Shown one piece after another: positions 25,704 through 36,874 of a stretch of 64,000 nucleotides of DNA; position 1 is the stretch's first letter, and the number at the start of each line of letters is the position of its first letter. The stretch covers positions 62,001 through 126,000 of the forward strand of contig PDZS01000005.1 in the NCBI GenBank assembly GCA_002753225.1. The letters run 5' to 3'. The notes beneath the pieces were generated by a model that was given only the letters and a program-made list of their open reading frames with translations, was not told the DNA's origin and searched no databases. Source of the stretch: Deltaproteobacteria bacterium YD0425bin51. GTDB lineage: Bacteria; Desulfobacterota; Desulfobacteria; Desulfobacterales; YD0425bin51. A program made the position numbers and the translations under genes.

Positions 25704-26207
25704 ATGAAGAAGAAGAAAGAAAATCCAATACTTCAGGAAGAAGAAAAATATCACGGCAGAGAAGAAGTTATTGATAAAGTAACAAAATTAGCTGAATCTT
25801 TGTGCGAGTCTGAAGGTATGGAATTAGTTCATGTTGAATATCAGAAGGAATCAGCCGGCAGAATTATTAGAGTCTATATTGATAGAGAAACAGGTGTAAA
25901 TATAGACGATTGTATGAATATAAGTAAGCAGCTAGGGGTTTTGCTTGACGTAAATATAAATACTTATTACCCTTATAATCTTGAAGTTTCATCTCCCGGA
26001 TTTGACAGGCCTCTGGGAAAACTTAAAGATTTTGAAAGATTTAAAGGTAAAACAGCTAAAATTAAAACAGAAGAAGCTGTTTGCGATAGAAAAAACTTTA
26101 CAGGAATATTATCAGGAGTATCACAAGATATTGTAAAAATTTTAGTAGATGGAGAAAATTTTGATATACCTCATAAATTTATTGTAAAGGCAAGGCTTGT
26201 TGGTTAG
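25704..26207 (+). CDS. rimP: Ribosome maturation factor RimP
   Basis: Helps assemble the 30S subunit. The 167-residue protein has the two RimP domains: the N-terminal alpha/beta domain (LVHVEYQKE...IRVYIDRETGVNIDDC) with the hallmark NLEVSSPGFDRPL near residue 95, and the C-terminal SH3-like barrel (FKGKTAKIKT to KFIVKARLV). The first 20 residues are a charged extension. The order rimP-nusA-infB is the classical bacterial operon, which supports the call. Confidence 0.95.
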   Translation: MKKKKENPILQEEEKYHGREEVIDKVTKLAESLCESEGMELVHVEYQKESAGRIIRVYIDRETGVNIDDCMNISKQLGVLLDVNINTYYPYNLEVSSPGFDRPLGKLKDFERFKGKTAKIKTEEAVCDRKNFTGILSGVSQDIVKILVDGENFDIPHKFIVKARLVG

Positions 26208-26254
26208 TTTTTAAATTTCCATTTCTGTATTAAGATATTAACGGAGCTATAAGG

Positions 26255-27319
26255 ATGTTTATTGCAGATATAAATCGTGTTATTGAGCATGTGAGTCGAG
26301 ACAAAGGTATCGATCGGCAGACTCTTATTAAGGCAGTAGAAGATGCTTTAAGATCTGCAGCTAAAAAGAGGTTTGGCAATAAAGTAGATATTGAAATTCA
26401 CTATAATCCAGAAGTTGGAGAGATGGAAGTATTTCAATTTAAAGAGGTTTCAGAAGAAGTTATTGATCCAGAGACGCAGATTAGTCTTGAAGAAGGTAGG
26501 ACGCTTGACCCTGAGTGTGAAATTGGTGACAGCCTTGGTACTAAAATGGATACTTCCAAATTTGGAAGAATCGCTGCTCAATCAGCTAAACAGGTTATTA
26601 TACAAAAAATGAAAGATGCTGAAAGAAATGCAATTTATTCAAATTTTATTGAAAGAAAAGGGGAGATTATAAATGGAATTGTTCAGAGAGTTGAAAAGGG
26701 AGATATTGTAATAAACTTAGGGCAGACTGAAGCAATATTACCTTCTAAAGAACAGATTCCTAAAGAAACCTATCGCAGAGGAGACAGAATAAGAGCTTAT
26801 ATCATTTCAGTACTACAAGATTCTCGAGGTCCACAAATCATAGTTTCGAGGACGCATCCTAATTTTTTAGTCGCTTTACTTAAGACAGAAGTTCCAGAAA
26901 TTTCAGAGGGACTTGTTAATATAGTTGCAAGCGCTAGAGAGCCTGGCAGTCGAGCAAAAATAGCTGTTTCATCGGGAGAGTCCAGTGTCGATCCTGTAGG
27001 CGCGTGCGTTGGAATGAAGGGTAGCAGAATTCAAAATGTTGTCCAAGAGCTTAAGGGAGAAAAGATTGATGTCATTTCTTGGCATATAGATAATGTAAAG
27101 TTTGTATGCAATGCTTTAGCTCCTGCTGAGATAAAAAGAGTAATTATGGATGAGGAAAATCGTAGTATGGAGGTTATTGTAGGCGATGACTTCCTTTCCA
27201 TAGCAATAGGTAAACGCGGTCAAAATGTACGTCTTGCTTCAAAGTTGACAGGATGGCACCTTGATGTTAAGAGTGAGAGCCAATATAATAGAGGTATTAA
27301 AGAAAATTACGAGTCTTAA
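26255..27319 (+). CDS. nusA: Transcription termination/antitermination factor NusA
   Basis: RNA-polymerase-binding factor of 354 residues. It has the N-terminal polymerase-binding domain (1-125), an S1 domain (GDIVINLGQTEAILP) and two KH domains (GACVGMKGSRIQNVVQEL and IGKRGQNVRLASKLTGW). It lacks the acidic C-terminal repeats of enterobacterial NusA, as usual outside gammaproteobacteria. It lies 47 bases after rimP and 24 before infB. Confidence 0.96.
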   Translation: MFIADINRVIEHVSRDKGIDRQTLIKAVEDALRSAAKKRFGNKVDIEIHYNPEVGEMEVFQFKEVSEEVIDPETQISLEEGRTLDPECEIGDSLGTKMDTSKFGRIAAQSAKQVIIQKMKDAERNAIYSNFIERKGEIINGIVQRVEKGDIVINLGQTEAILPSKEQIPKETYRRGDRIRAYIISVLQDSRGPQIIVSRTHPNFLVALLKTEVPEISEGLVNIVASAREPGSRAKIAVSSGESSVDPVGACVGMKGSRIQNVVQELKGEKIDVISWHIDNVKFVCNALAPAEIKRVIMDEENRSMEVIVGDDFLSIAIGKRGQNVRLASKLTGWHLDVKSESQYNRGIKENYES

Positions 27320-27343
27320 AGACTACAAAAAAGAGGTGGCTGA

Positions 27344-30103
27344 ATGGCAAAAGTTAGAATCCACGAGCTTGCCAAAGATTTAAATATAGCGACAAAGGAT
27401 CTCATAGATAAACTTACTAGCATTGGTGTCCATGTAAGAAATCACATGAGTACTTTGGAGGATGATATAGTAGATAAAATTAAGTCCTATGTAAGAGGAA
27501 AATTATCTGCTAAAATAGATGATCGGAAACAAGTAGTTATTAGAAGGCGGAAAAGGCAAGAGGTCGTGCCTATGGATCATGTTGTTCCATTTGAACAAGA
27601 AGATAAAGAGCCGGAACCTCTTATTATTGAACCACCGCCAATAATTGAGCCTCCTCCTTTAGATGTGGAAGAGGAACTGCCAGAACAGCTTGAACCAAAG
27701 GAAGAGGTTAAGCAAGAAATTAGTGCTAAGTTAACTATAGAAGAAGAGAAAAAAATCATCGAGCCAACTCAACAAACAGTAGAAGAAGTAAGAGAGGAAA
27801 AGAAAGCAGAAACTGAACTTATAGTGGTGGAAAAACCTGAAAAAAAAGATGTCCCTAGGGAGAAAATAAATGTTTTCACAGATACTAAGCCAGAAATTAA
27901 AAAGACTGTTCAAGTAATTTCTAAACCTATGCCAAGGGATCAAAAAAATAAAAAACCACAAGCTGCGAAAATAATAAGAGCAGCTCCTCCTAAGACAAAA
28001 ATTTTTGAACCTCAAAAGGAAGAAGATAGAAAGGGTAAAGATAAAGCTCCCTTTTTAGCTGTTCAGCCAGCTCCTCCTGAAGGAGAAGATTTAGCTAGAG
28101 CTAAAAAGAAAGCTAAATGGAAGAAGCAAGAAGAGGAGCCGCATAAAGTCTCTCAGAAAGAAATATTCAAAGAAAAAGAGCGAAAGAATTTAAAAAAGAA
28201 AATTTCTTTTATCAAAAAGGACATTATTGATCCAGAAGACATTTTTGTAGAAGAAGAACATCGTGTAAAAAAGCCTAAAAAAGGTCAAAAGCCTAAACCT
28301 ATAGTAATTGCAGCTAGTACTCAAATTACTACACCAAAAGCCATTAAAAGACGCATTAAAATTGATACTGCTATAACTGTTTCAGATTTAGCAAGAAGGA
28401 TGGGAGTAAAAGCAAACGAGCTTATTGCTAAACTTATCAGTTTGGGTATTGTTGCAACAATTAACCAATCTATAGATTTTGACACTGCTGTAATTGCTGC
28501 TGCAGAGTTTAATTATGAGATAGAAAATGCTTCATTTGAAGAGGATAGTATTTTAAAGCCCACTAATACTAATGATGATGAACCCTCTAAACTTCTTCCG
28601 AGACCCCCTGTTGTGACTATCATGGGACATGTTGATCATGGAAAAACCTCTCTTTTAGATGCCATTAGAAAAACTAAGATTACTGAAATAGAAGCAGGCG
28701 GAATTACTCAACATATTGGAGCGTATCATGTTCCTACTGAACGGGGGCATGTTGTATTTTTAGATACTCCAGGACATGAAGCTTTTACCTCTATGAGGGC
28801 TAGAGGCGCAAAGGTTACAGATATAGTTGTTTTAGTTGTTGCAGCTGATGATGGAGTAATGCCACAGACAATTGAGGCAATAAATCATGCAAAGGCAGCT
28901 AAAGTCCCTATAATTGTTGCTGTTAATAAAATAGACAAGGCCAATGCAGATATAGATCGTGTATACAGGGAGCTAGCAGATCAAGGACTAGTTTCTGAAG
29001 CATGGGGTGGTGATACTATTTTTGTTAAGGTCTCTGCAAAGCAAAAGATTGGAATTGATGAGCTTCTTGAAATGATTAGTATTCAAGCTGAAGTTTTAGA
29101 GCTTAAAGCAAATCCTGATAAATTAGCTAGAGGCTACACAATTGAATCAAAACTTGATTCAGGGAGAGGCGCTGTAGCTACAATAATTGTTCAAGAAGGT
29201 ACGCTTAAAACAGGAGATGTCATTGTCTGCGGTATTCATTATGGTAAAGTTAAAGCAATGCTGAATGACCGGGGTATCCAGATTACTAAAGCAGGCCCTT
29301 CCATGCCTGTTGAAGTGCTAGGACTTTCAGGTGTTCCAAACGCAGGAGATGAACTAGCAGCGTTAGAAGATGAAAAGGCTGCAAAGCAATTGAGCCTTTA
29401 CCGGTTAGACAAACAAAGAACAAAGGATTTGGCTAAGAATAGTAAGTTAACACTTGAAGGACTCTATGAAAAATTAAAAGAAGGGAATATAAAAGATTTA
29501 AATATTATAATTAAAGCAGATGTTTTAGGCTCAATAGAAGCGTTAAGGGATTCTTTAGTAAAGCTTTCCAATGAAGAAGTAAAAATTAATGTTATCCATG
29601 CAGCTACTGCAGCCATAACTGAATCCGATATCTCACTTGCAGCTGTATCCAGCGCAATAATCATAGGATTTAATGTCAGAGCTACTGCTAAAATTCAAAA
29701 CCTTGCTAATGAAGAAGGGGTTGACATCCGTTATTATAATATTATTTATAATGCTATCAAAGATATTCAAGATGCTATCGTTGGAATGATGTCTTCAAAA
29801 TTTGAAGACAGAACTACAGGACACGCTGAAGTTAGAGAAGTATTTCATATACCAAAAATTGGATCAATTGCCGGATGTGCTGTTATTGATGGTAAGATAT
29901 TAAGAGGCAATATGGTGAGATTACTTAGAGAGAGCGTTGTAATTTATGAAGGAAAAATCTCCTCTTTAAGACGCTTTAAAGAAGATGTAAAAGAAGTCCT
30001 AAGCGGCTATGAATGTGGTATTGGTATTGAGAAATATTCTGATATTAAGGTAGGGGATGTAATAGAATGCTATTACGTGGAAGAAATTAAACCTGAGATA
30101 TAA
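27344..30103 (+). CDS. infB: Translation initiation factor IF-2
   Basis: GTPase of 919 residues that brings initiator tRNA to the 30S subunit. It starts with an IF2_N domain (1-50). A long Pro/Glu/Lys-rich linker (about 60-325, with [19 protein letters not shown]) and a second IF2_N domain (about 340-390) follow. The G domain has G1 [10 protein letters not shown] near residue 428, the switch segment [18 protein letters not shown] and NKID. Domains II-IV complete the protein. GAGGTGG lies just before the ATG. Confidence 0.97.
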   Translation: MAKVRIHELAKDLNIATKDLIDKLTSIGVHVRNHMSTLEDDIVDKIKSYVRGKLSAKIDDRKQVVIRRRKRQEVVPMDHVVPFEQEDKEPEPLIIEPPPIIEPPPLDVEEELPEQLEPKEEVKQEISAKLTIEEEKKIIEPTQQTVEEVREEKKAETELIVVEKPEKKDVPREKINVFTDTKPEIKKTVQVISKPMPRDQKNKKPQAAKIIRAAPPKTKIFEPQKEEDRKGKDKAPFLAVQPAPPEGEDLARAKKKAKWKKQEEEPHKVSQKEIFKEKERKNLKKKISFIKKDIIDPEDIFVEEEHRVKKPKKGQKPKPIVIAASTQITTPKAIKRRIKIDTAITVSDLARRMGVKANELIAKLISLGIVATINQSIDFDTAVIAAAEFNYEIENASFEEDSILKPTNTNDDEPSKLLPRPPVVTIMGHVDHGKTSLLDAIRKTKITEIEAGGITQHIGAYHVPTERGHVVFLDTPGHEAFTSMRARGAKVTDIVVLVVAADDGVMPQTIEAINHAKAAKVPIIVAVNKIDKANADIDRVYRELADQGLVSEAWGGDTIFVKVSAKQKIGIDELLEMISIQAEVLELKANPDKLARGYTIESKLDSGRGAVATIIVQEGTLKTGDVIVCGIHYGKVKAMLNDRGIQITKAGPSMPVEVLGLSGVPNAGDELAALEDEKAAKQLSLYRLDKQRTKDLAKNSKLTLEGLYEKLKEGNIKDLNIIIKADVLGSIEALRDSLVKLSNEEVKINVIHAATAAITESDISLAAVSSAIIIGFNVRATAKIQNLANEEGVDIRYYNIIYNAIKDIQDAIVGMMSSKFEDRTTGHAEVREVFHIPKIGSIAGCAVIDGKILRGNMVRLLRESVVIYEGKISSLRRFKEDVKEVLSGYECGIGIEKYSDIKVGDVIECYYVEEIKPEI

Positions 30104-30112
30104 ATAAGTACG

Positions 30113-30400
30113 ATGGTAGTTGGAATAGGTAGAATCGTTTTTAAAATACATGAGTGTCATAGTTTAAAAGAGAAGAGACCTGTTGTAAAATCTATAATAG
30201 CAAAACTTCGTAATTCTTTTAATGCTTCAGTTGCAGAAGTAGGAGCAAATGATATGCACCAGCGTATAGAAATTGGATTTGCTTTAGTTGGAAATGATTC
30301 TTCTCTAATTAATTCTAAAGTTGATAAACTACTAGATTTTGCAGAAGAACTTAACCTTGCAGATATTATTGACAGTGAAATGGAAATTATAACATTATGA
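30113..30400 (+). CDS. DUF503 (YlxP-like) small protein
   Basis: A 95-residue conserved protein of the DUF503/YlxP family, usually found between infB and rbfA. The family signature HSLKEKRPVVKSIIAKL is near residue 15 and NASVAEVGANDMHQRIEIG follows. Its role is not established; the place in the ribosome operon suggests a link to 30S maturation. It begins nine bases after infB and overlaps rbfA by four bases. Confidence 0.9.
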   Translation: MVVGIGRIVFKIHECHSLKEKRPVVKSIIAKLRNSFNASVAEVGANDMHQRIEIGFALVGNDSSLINSKVDKLLDFAEELNLADIIDSEMEIITL

Positions 30401-30783
30401 AAGTTTTTAATAGATCTGAAAGGGTTGGTGGATTAATTAAAGAAGTCTTATCAGAAGTATTGCAAAAAAATATAAGCGACCCTCGCTTGAAAATGATAAC
30501 TATTACAGAAGTTAAAGTATCTAAAGACCTTAAGTATGCCCGAATTTATTTTGCTATCTTAGGGGGAGGAAGTAAAATAAATCAGGAACAGGCTTATCAT
30601 GGTTTTAAAAGTGCTATGGGCTATTTCAAAAGAGAGCTGGGAGCAAAATTAGATTTACGCTATATGCCGGAGCTTAAATTCATGTATGATGAATCTTTTG
30701 ATTATGGCTCTAAAATAGACAAGCTATTAAAATCAATACAGCCAGTTTATGAACAAGATAATATCTCAACTGAAAAAGAGTAA
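30397..30783 (+). CDS. rbfA: 30S ribosome-binding factor RbfA
   Basis: Late-acting 30S assembly factor of 128 residues, one KH-like domain. Typical segments are the N-terminal SERVGGLIKEVLSEVLQ, DPRLKMITITEVKVSKDLKYA and the C-terminal PELKFMYDESFDYGSKIDKLL. The start overlaps the preceding stop (ATGA). Its last 35 bases overlap the start of nrnA, so the operon is tightly coupled. Confidence 0.95.
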   Translation: MKVFNRSERVGGLIKEVLSEVLQKNISDPRLKMITITEVKVSKDLKYARIYFAILGGGSKINQEQAYHGFKSAMGYFKRELGAKLDLRYMPELKFMYDESFDYGSKIDKLLKSIQPVYEQDNISTEKE

Positions 30784-31720
30784 AAATATTTTTGTAGCGT
30801 CCCATATAAATCCAGATGGAGATGCAATTGGTTCACTTATAGCCATGGGACTTGGACTTGATTGGCTAAAGAAAAGCGTTACTTTTTATAATGAAAGCTC
30901 AATTCCTGCAGTATATCGTTTTTTACCCGAAATAAATAGAATAGTTCAGAAACTAGATGGGAAAAGCGAATATGATACTGCTATTATTCTTGATTGCAGC
31001 GATATAAAACGTATAGGTGACGATGCCTTTTCTATAATGGAGAATATACAATTAGTTATTAATATAGATCATCACATCACAAATACGCAATTTGGGCATT
31101 ATAAATTAATTAATACTTCAGCTTGTGCAACTGCAGAATTAGTTTATAATATAATCCAATCTCTTGATGTTCCTATAAATATGGCAATCGCTACTTCAAT
31201 TTATACAGCTATTTTGACAGATACTGGTTCTTTTCGTTTTTCAAATACAAACATATCTGCTTTTAAAATCTGCGAAGAAATGATTAAAGTTGGGGTTGAA
31301 CCTTATTATATTGCTAAAAATGTTTATGGAAAATATTCAGCAGGCAGACTTAAACTTTTAAATTTAGCGTTAAATTCAATTGAAATTTCATATAATGGGA
31401 AGTTATCCATTATGACTCTTACACAAAATATGTTTAAGAGAACAGGCGCATATGATGACGATATTGATGGTTTTATTAATTATGCTAGAAGTATAGAACA
31501 TGTAAAAGTTGCAGCATTAATACATGAACAGTCTAATGGTAAAAAAAAATCAGGTTGCGGAAAATTTCATGTTAGCTTAAGATCAGATGGTACAGTTGAT
31601 GTTGCAAAAATTGCAACTAGTTTTGGAGGAGGAGGTCATTACACTGCTTCTGGGTTTTCCATAGAGGCTAATTTGGCTGACTTAAAAGTTAACATTTTTA
31701 AACTGGCTGAAGATTTGTAG
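30749..31720 (+). CDS. nrnA: DHH-family oligoribonuclease / pAp phosphatase (NrnA-like)
   Basis: Degrades nano-RNAs and, in characterised members, 3'-phosphoadenosine 5'-phosphate. The latter arises when PAPS is used. The 323-residue protein has DHH motifs SHINPDGDAIGS (motif I), ILDCSD, NIDHHITN (the DHH triad) and LTDTGSFRFSN. The C-terminal DHHA1 domain ends with FGGGGHYTASGF. The start lies inside the end of rbfA. The position between rbfA and truB is common in many phyla. Confidence 0.92.
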   Translation: MNKIISQLKKSKNIFVASHINPDGDAIGSLIAMGLGLDWLKKSVTFYNESSIPAVYRFLPEINRIVQKLDGKSEYDTAIILDCSDIKRIGDDAFSIMENIQLVINIDHHITNTQFGHYKLINTSACATAELVYNIIQSLDVPINMAIATSIYTAILTDTGSFRFSNTNISAFKICEEMIKVGVEPYYIAKNVYGKYSAGRLKLLNLALNSIEISYNGKLSIMTLTQNMFKRTGAYDDDIDGFINYARSIEHVKVAALIHEQSNGKKKSGCGKFHVSLRSDGTVDVAKIATSFGGGGHYTASGFSIEANLADLKVNIFKLAEDL

Positions 31721-32425
31721 ATGGAGAATAATGAAAGCGGTGTGTTAATTATTGATAAACCTAAAGATATTACATCTTCGAGAGTTGTATCAATTGTAAA
31801 GAGAACAATATGCGCAAAGAAAGTTGGACATGCAGGCACCCTTGATCCTATAGCTACAGGGGTTCTTATATGTTGCATAAATAATGCTACTAAACTTTCA
31901 AGTCAATTTTTGCAAAGTAATAAGATATATGAAGCTGTTTTGCATCTTGGAATTGAGACTGACACTCAGGACTTAACTGGAAAAATTACTGGAGAATGCA
32001 GGGTACCTGAACTTACGGAAAATAAAATAACAAATGTTTTTAAAAGTTTTGAAGGGGAAGGGGAGCAAATACCACCAATTTATTCAGCCTTAAAACATAA
32101 TGGAGTTCCTCTATACAAGTTAGCAAGAAAAGGTATAGCTATTCAAAAAGAAAAAAGACGTATTTTTTTAAAAAATATTAATGTTATTTCCATAGATTTA
32201 CCTTATATAAAATTTGAGGTTGAATGCTCAGGAGGTACATATATTAGAACGCTTTGTTCTGATATTGGAAAGAAATTAGACTGCTTAGGACATATGAAAG
32301 AATTGAAAAGAACTATGGCGGGTGGATTTTTCACTAGAGAAGCAATAACTTTAGAAGAATTGAAACAATTTTATAATAATGGAACATGGACACAAAAATT
32401 GGTAAAAACTTTTTCAAATAAATAG
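31721..32425 (+). CDS. truB: tRNA pseudouridine(55) synthase TruB
   Basis: Makes pseudouridine 55 in the T-loop of tRNAs. The 234-residue protein shows the catalytic Asp in KVGHAGTLDPIATGVL (about residue 38-53), the YEAVLHLGIETDTQD strand and the substrate-binding CSGGTYIRTLCSDIG. It is shorter than E. coli TruB because the C-terminal PUA domain is minimal or missing. The ATG follows the nrnA stop directly. Confidence 0.95.
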   Translation: MENNESGVLIIDKPKDITSSRVVSIVKRTICAKKVGHAGTLDPIATGVLICCINNATKLSSQFLQSNKIYEAVLHLGIETDTQDLTGKITGECRVPELTENKITNVFKSFEGEGEQIPPIYSALKHNGVPLYKLARKGIAIQKEKRRIFLKNINVISIDLPYIKFEVECSGGTYIRTLCSDIGKKLDCLGHMKELKRTMAGGFFTREAITLEELKQFYNNGTWTQKLVKTFSNK

Positions 32426-32434
32426 GAGGAAAAA

Positions 32435-32704
32435 TTGGGACTTACTGCAGAAGATAAAAAAACAATAATTAATAAATTTAAACTAAAAGAAGGCGATACA
32501 GGATCGCCTGAAGTTCAGGTCGCTTTACTTACGAATAGGATTACCTATCTTACAGAACATTTTAAATCCCATAAAAAAGATCACCATTCCAGAAGAGGGC
32601 TTTTAATGTTAGTAGGTCAGCGTAGAAGACTTTTAAATTATGTAAAAGGTAAGGATGTAAAACGATATAGAACATTAATCGAATCATTAGGTTTAAGAAG
32701 GTAA
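32435..32704 (+). CDS. rpsO: 30S ribosomal protein S15
   Basis: Primary 16S rRNA-binding protein, 89 residues, full length. The S15 signature [19 protein letters not shown] and the C-terminal [20 protein letters not shown] are complete. Translation starts at a TTG preceded by AGGAGG at the ideal distance; no in-frame ATG is available nearby. A rare start codon in a highly expressed gene may contribute to control. Followed by pnp, the usual rpsO-pnp pair. Confidence 0.97.
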   Translation: MGLTAEDKKTIINKFKLKEGDTGSPEVQVALLTNRITYLTEHFKSHKKDHHSRRGLLMLVGQRRRLLNYVKGKDVKRYRTLIESLGLRR

Positions 32705-32712
32705 AATAAAAT

Positions 32713-34803
32713 ATGGAAATTAGTTTTAATGCTGAAGTTGGAGATAGAGTCCTTACAATTCAGACAGGCAAAGTAGCTAAACAGGCGTCAGGTTCTGTTG
32801 TTGTCAGATATGGAGAGACTGTAGTTTTAGTAACGGTCGTTGCTGCATCTGATGGAAAAATAGGCTCAGATTTTCTACCACTTACAGTAGAATATCAAGA
32901 AAAGATATATGCTGCGGGTAGAATTCCTGGAAACTATTTTAGGCGTGAACTAGGAAGACCTAGCGATAAAGAAATACTCACTTCCCGTCTGATTGATAGA
33001 CCTCTAAGGCCGCTTTTTTCAGATGGTTTTTGTTCAGAAACTCAAGTAATTGCAACAGTTCTATCTATGGATCAGGAAAATGAGCCAGATGTTTTAGCAA
33101 TGATTGGTGCATCTGCTGCTCTTGAAATATCTGATATCCCTTTTGACGGACCTATTGCAGGCGTTCGTGTAGCAAGGATAGATGGAGAATTAGTTATAAA
33201 TCCCAAAATAAGCCTTGCAAAAAAGAGCGATTTAAATCTTATAGTTGCTGGTACAAAATCCGGTATTGTTATGGTTGAAGGGGGCGGGAATATAGTCAGT
33301 GAAGCAGAGCTTATAGAAGCCATATTTTTTGGGCATAAGGCTATGCAGCCTGCTCTTGATCTTCAGCTTAAATTAAAGGAAAGCATTTCCCCCAAAAAAC
33401 GCTCTATTATTAAATTAGATAAAGATTTGGAATTATCAAATAGAGTTGAAAAAATAGCAGAAACTTTGCTTAAAGAAGCTATTATTATACCTGAAAAGAT
33501 AGCAAGATATAATGCCATTTCTGCTGTTAAAACAAAAGTTCTGGAAGAACTCGGGGAAGGTTATGATGAAAAGCGAAATGAAATAAGTGAAATATTACAT
33601 GAAGTTCAACGCAAGCTTTGTAGAGAACTTATTGTAAAAGAAGAAAGAAGGATTGATGGGCGAAAATTTGATGAAATAAGGCCTATTAATTGTGAAGTAG
33701 GTGTACTGCCAAGGCCACATGGGAGCTCTCTTTTTACAAGAGGAGAAACTCAAGTTTTGGGAGTTTTAACATTAGGATCAGGTCCTGATGAACAAAGGGT
33801 TGAGTCCTTAACAGGAGATGAATTTAGACCTTTTATGTTACATTATAATTTCCCTCCTTTCTCAGTTGGAGAGGTAAAAAGACTTTCTGGACCAAGTAGG
33901 CGAGATATAGGACATGGCGCCCTTGCAACCCGTGCAATTGAAACTGTTCTACCTGCTAAAGATAAATTTGAATATACAATAAGGGTCGTATCAGAAGTAT
34001 TGGAATCAAATGGTTCTTCATCAATGGCGACAGTTTGTGCTGCAACTCTATCCCTTATGGATGGAGGGGTACCAATTAAAGCTCCTGTGTCTGGTATTGC
34101 AATGGGTCTTGTAAAAGAAGAGGATAAAGTTGTAATTTTATCAGATATACTTGGAGATGAAGATCATACTGGAGATATGGATTTTAAGGTAGCAGGGACA
34201 AAAGATGGGATCACTGCATTTCAAATGGATCTTAAAATAAAAGAGTTGTCTAGAGATATTTTGGAAAAAGCTCTTGAGCAAGCAAGAATTGGACGAATTT
34301 TTATTCTAGACAAAATGCTTGAGGCAATTAAAGAACCACGTGAAACAACATCTCCCTATGCTCCTAAGATTTATACTGTCTCTGTAAATCCAGATAAGAT
34401 TCGTGAACTTATAGGTCCTGGTGGAAAAGTAATAAGAGCAATGCAAAGCGAGAGCAATACTCGTATTGAGATTGATGACTCTGGGTCGGTAAAAATTTAT
34501 GCTTATACGAAAGAAGAAGGGGAGTTTGCTTTAAAACTTATAGGGAAAATTACTATGGAACCTATCGTAGGAGATACTTATGAAGGTAAAGTAGTAAGAA
34601 TAATGGATTTTGGAGCTTTTGTTGAAATTTTTCCTGGTACTGATGGGCTTGTTCATATCTCACAGTTAGCTTCACATCGTGTAAGGAAAGTTACTGATGT
34701 TGTAAATGAAGGAGATATTATTAAAGTTAAGGTGCTTGAGATTGGAAAAGACGGTAAAATTCGTCTAAGCCTTAAAGCTGCTTTAGAAGAGGAAAATGGA
34801 TAA
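32713..34803 (+). CDS. pnp: Polyribonucleotide nucleotidyltransferase (PNPase)
   Basis: 3'-5' phosphorolytic exoribonuclease of 696 residues. Two RNase PH domains are present. The second includes [16 protein letters not shown] and the catalytic region [20 protein letters not shown]. The KH domain ([15 protein letters not shown]) and S1 domain ([17 protein letters not shown]) complete it. It starts eight bases after rpsO and overlaps the M16 peptidase gene by eight bases. Confidence 0.97.
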   Translation: MEISFNAEVGDRVLTIQTGKVAKQASGSVVVRYGETVVLVTVVAASDGKIGSDFLPLTVEYQEKIYAAGRIPGNYFRRELGRPSDKEILTSRLIDRPLRPLFSDGFCSETQVIATVLSMDQENEPDVLAMIGASAALEISDIPFDGPIAGVRVARIDGELVINPKISLAKKSDLNLIVAGTKSGIVMVEGGGNIVSEAELIEAIFFGHKAMQPALDLQLKLKESISPKKRSIIKLDKDLELSNRVEKIAETLLKEAIIIPEKIARYNAISAVKTKVLEELGEGYDEKRNEISEILHEVQRKLCRELIVKEERRIDGRKFDEIRPINCEVGVLPRPHGSSLFTRGETQVLGVLTLGSGPDEQRVESLTGDEFRPFMLHYNFPPFSVGEVKRLSGPSRRDIGHGALATRAIETVLPAKDKFEYTIRVVSEVLESNGSSSMATVCAATLSLMDGGVPIKAPVSGIAMGLVKEEDKVVILSDILGDEDHTGDMDFKVAGTKDGITAFQMDLKIKELSRDILEKALEQARIGRIFILDKMLEAIKEPRETTSPYAPKIYTVSVNPDKIRELIGPGGKVIRAMQSESNTRIEIDDSGSVKIYAYTKEEGEFALKLIGKITMEPIVGDTYEGKVVRIMDFGAFVEIFPGTDGLVHISQLASHRVRKVTDVVNEGDIIKVKVLEIGKDGKIRLSLKAALEEENG

Positions 34804-36067
34804 AGCCGCAAAAAAGACGGTTTTAGATAATGGCATAAAAATCTTAACAAAACAGATGCCCAGTGTGCATTCTATTTCTATGGGAATTTGGGTAGATGTA
34901 GGCACACGAGATGAAAATCCTTCAGAAAACGGATTATCTCATTTTATTGAGCATATGCTATTTAAAGGTACAAATACAAGAAGTGCCTTTCAAATAGCCA
35001 AAGATTTTGATGCAATAGGTGGACATGCTAATGCATTTACAACAATGGAAAATACCTGCTATCATGCAAAGGTAGTAGCTATCCACCTTCCTCTTCTAGT
35101 TAATGTTTTATCTGATATTTTTTTAAATTCTAACTTTGAATCAAAAGAAATAAAAAATGAGCGTCCTGTTATTTTGCAAGAGATTGCAATGATTGAGGAC
35201 AACCCAGAAGACAATATTCATACATTGATAAGTAAGGTCTATTGGGGTGATCATCCTTTAGGACAATCTATTTTAGGTACTCCTAAGAATATTAAAGAGT
35301 TTAATTCTGAATTAATAAAAGACTTTTTTCAAAAATTTTATACGCCAAATAATATAATTATTGCAGCAGCAGGGAATATAGAACATGAAAGTTTTGTAAA
35401 GCTTATTGCACCGATATTTGATAGAATAAAAAATACTTCTAAAAAATTAGATAGAAAACCACCAGATGCTTGTTCGAAAATTCTTATTAAAAATAAAGAT
35501 TTAGAGCAGCTCCATATTTGTTTTGGATTTGAGGGTATCCCAATAACAGATCCAAAAAGGTATTCCTTCTCTTTATTAAATACTATTTTGGGGGGCAATA
35601 TGAGTTCTAGGCTTTTCCAAGAACTCAGAGAAAAAAAGGGGCTTGCATATTCAGTTTATTCGTTTTTATCTTCCAACACAGATTCTGGTATGTTTGGAAT
35701 ATACGCTGGAGTTGATCCTAAAAAAGCTAAACAAACTATAGAGATAATATTAACAGAATTATCCACTTTAAAAAAAGGTATTATAGATATTTCTGAAATT
35801 GATAACGCAAAAGAATGTACAAAAGCAAATATTTTACTCTCCTCTGATAGCACAGATTGCCAAATGTTTCGTATTGCTCAAAATGAGCTAAATTTTGGAA
35901 GGCATATTCAACTTGAGGATGTTTTAAATAATATTGATTCTGTAACAAAAGATGAAATTTGTGAGCTTGCTGAACATGTTTTCAAAAAAGAGCTTTTTGC
36001 ATTAACCATGATAGGCAAGATTCCTGATAGGAAAAATATTGAACAGTTTATTAAATATAGCAGATAA
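34796..36067 (+). CDS. M16-family zinc peptidase (processing-peptidase-like)
   Basis: The 423-residue protein has the inverted zinc motif [11 protein letters not shown] (HxxEH, about residue 48) and the third ligand Glu in [14 protein letters not shown]. The second half keeps the substrate-binding G-rich loop [24 protein letters not shown]. It is closest to the bacterial PqqL/YmxG-type peptidases that resemble mitochondrial processing peptidase beta. No signal peptide is visible, so it is probably cytoplasmic. The pnp-M16-dut order is found in many bacteria. It overlaps dut by 29 bases. Confidence 0.92.
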   Translation: MDKAAKKTVLDNGIKILTKQMPSVHSISMGIWVDVGTRDENPSENGLSHFIEHMLFKGTNTRSAFQIAKDFDAIGGHANAFTTMENTCYHAKVVAIHLPLLVNVLSDIFLNSNFESKEIKNERPVILQEIAMIEDNPEDNIHTLISKVYWGDHPLGQSILGTPKNIKEFNSELIKDFFQKFYTPNNIIIAAAGNIEHESFVKLIAPIFDRIKNTSKKLDRKPPDACSKILIKNKDLEQLHICFGFEGIPITDPKRYSFSLLNTILGGNMSSRLFQELREKKGLAYSVYSFLSSNTDSGMFGIYAGVDPKKAKQTIEIILTELSTLKKGIIDISEIDNAKECTKANILLSSDSTDCQMFRIAQNELNFGRHIQLEDVLNNIDSVTKDEICELAEHVFKKELFALTMIGKIPDRKNIEQFIKYSR

Positions 36068-36518
36068 AAACCCAATTATAGAACCTATTATAGAAATAGT
36101 CAGGCTGCAAAAAGATATACCTCTGCCTAGTTACATGACAACCCATTCATCAGGCATGGATATTTTTGCAGCAAACAATGAACCATTAATCTTAGAACCT
36201 TTTGACATTTGTTTAATTCCAACAGGTTTTTCTATCGCAATTCCAGATGGTTTTGAAGCCCAAATAAGACCAAGAAGCGGTATTGCAATAAAACATGGAA
36301 TAACAATAATAAATTCACCTGGAACTATTGATGCAGACTATAGGGGAGAAGTAAAAATTGGTCTTATAAATCTTGGAAAAAAGCCTTATACTGTAAATAG
36401 AGGTGATAGAATTGCCCAGATGATAATCAGTAAAACTTACCATGGAGAATTTAATGTTGTAGAAAATCTAAGTAAAACAGAGCGTGATATAGGGGGATTC
36501 GGTCATACCGGCATATAA
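36039..36518 (+). CDS. dut: dUTP diphosphatase
   Basis: Hydrolyses dUTP to dUMP and keeps uracil out of DNA. The 159-residue trimeric-type enzyme has all five motifs: SSGMDIFA, RPRSGIAIKHG, the catalytic GTIDADYRGEV, GDRIAQMII and the C-terminal GGFGHTG arm. The start is a TTG with AGG 7 bases upstream, inside the end of the peptidase gene. The first 20 residues are a nonstandard extension. It is the last gene of the operon; no clear terminator was seen after it. Confidence 0.95.
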   Translation: MNSLLNIADKNPIIEPIIEIVRLQKDIPLPSYMTTHSSGMDIFAANNEPLILEPFDICLIPTGFSIAIPDGFEAQIRPRSGIAIKHGITIINSPGTIDADYRGEVKIGLINLGKKPYTVNRGDRIAQMIISKTYHGEFNVVENLSKTERDIGGFGHTGI

Positions 36519-36664
36519 TTCTTCAGCCTTAAAAGCATTCTCATAGAAACTAATTTTCTATAATCTGCTGTAGCTCTGATGTCGTCAATCGGAGACATTT
36601 CATCCACCAAAATTTCAGAAGCTTTTTCTAATACTTCTTGTGAAAGGCTTTCCCCTGTTAAACA
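36503..36664 (-). pseudogene. C-terminal remnant of a xanthine-dehydrogenase-type FAD subunit
   Basis: Read on the minus strand, about 53 codons end at TGA (36503-36505) and include GESLSQEVLEKASEILVDE followed by MSPIDDIRATADYRKLVSM. This matches the C-terminal signature P-x-DD-x-R-x-SA-x-YR of the FAD-binding (medium) subunit of xanthine or CO dehydrogenases. There is no start, an in-frame TAA lies just upstream, and the rest of the gene is absent. It overlaps the end of dut by 16 bases. It is a gene relic left after deletion. Confidence 0.7.
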
Positions 36665-36874
36665 TCTGACTTAGCTCCCAGTTTTCAGATACCAGTAATA
36701 GATATTCGGCAACGCTTTTGGAACCATCCTGATAGATTTAAGCTCTACTTTGATTTATATCACCTTAACTCTAAGGGAATGTGCTTGTTAGCTGAATACT
36801 AATATGTGGAAATTCAGGCTATTGACTACTGGAAATAGCTTAAAGTTTTGTAATAAAATAATGAAGGTGAAATC
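36665..36874. other. Non-coding remainder of a 356-base gene gap
   Basis: Upstream of the relic, no open frame of useful length or convincing similarity was found on either strand; short frames are broken by stops. It probably holds more decayed DNA plus the promoter of the gene at 36875, for which only AAGGTG near the start codon is clear. Confidence 0.5.
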
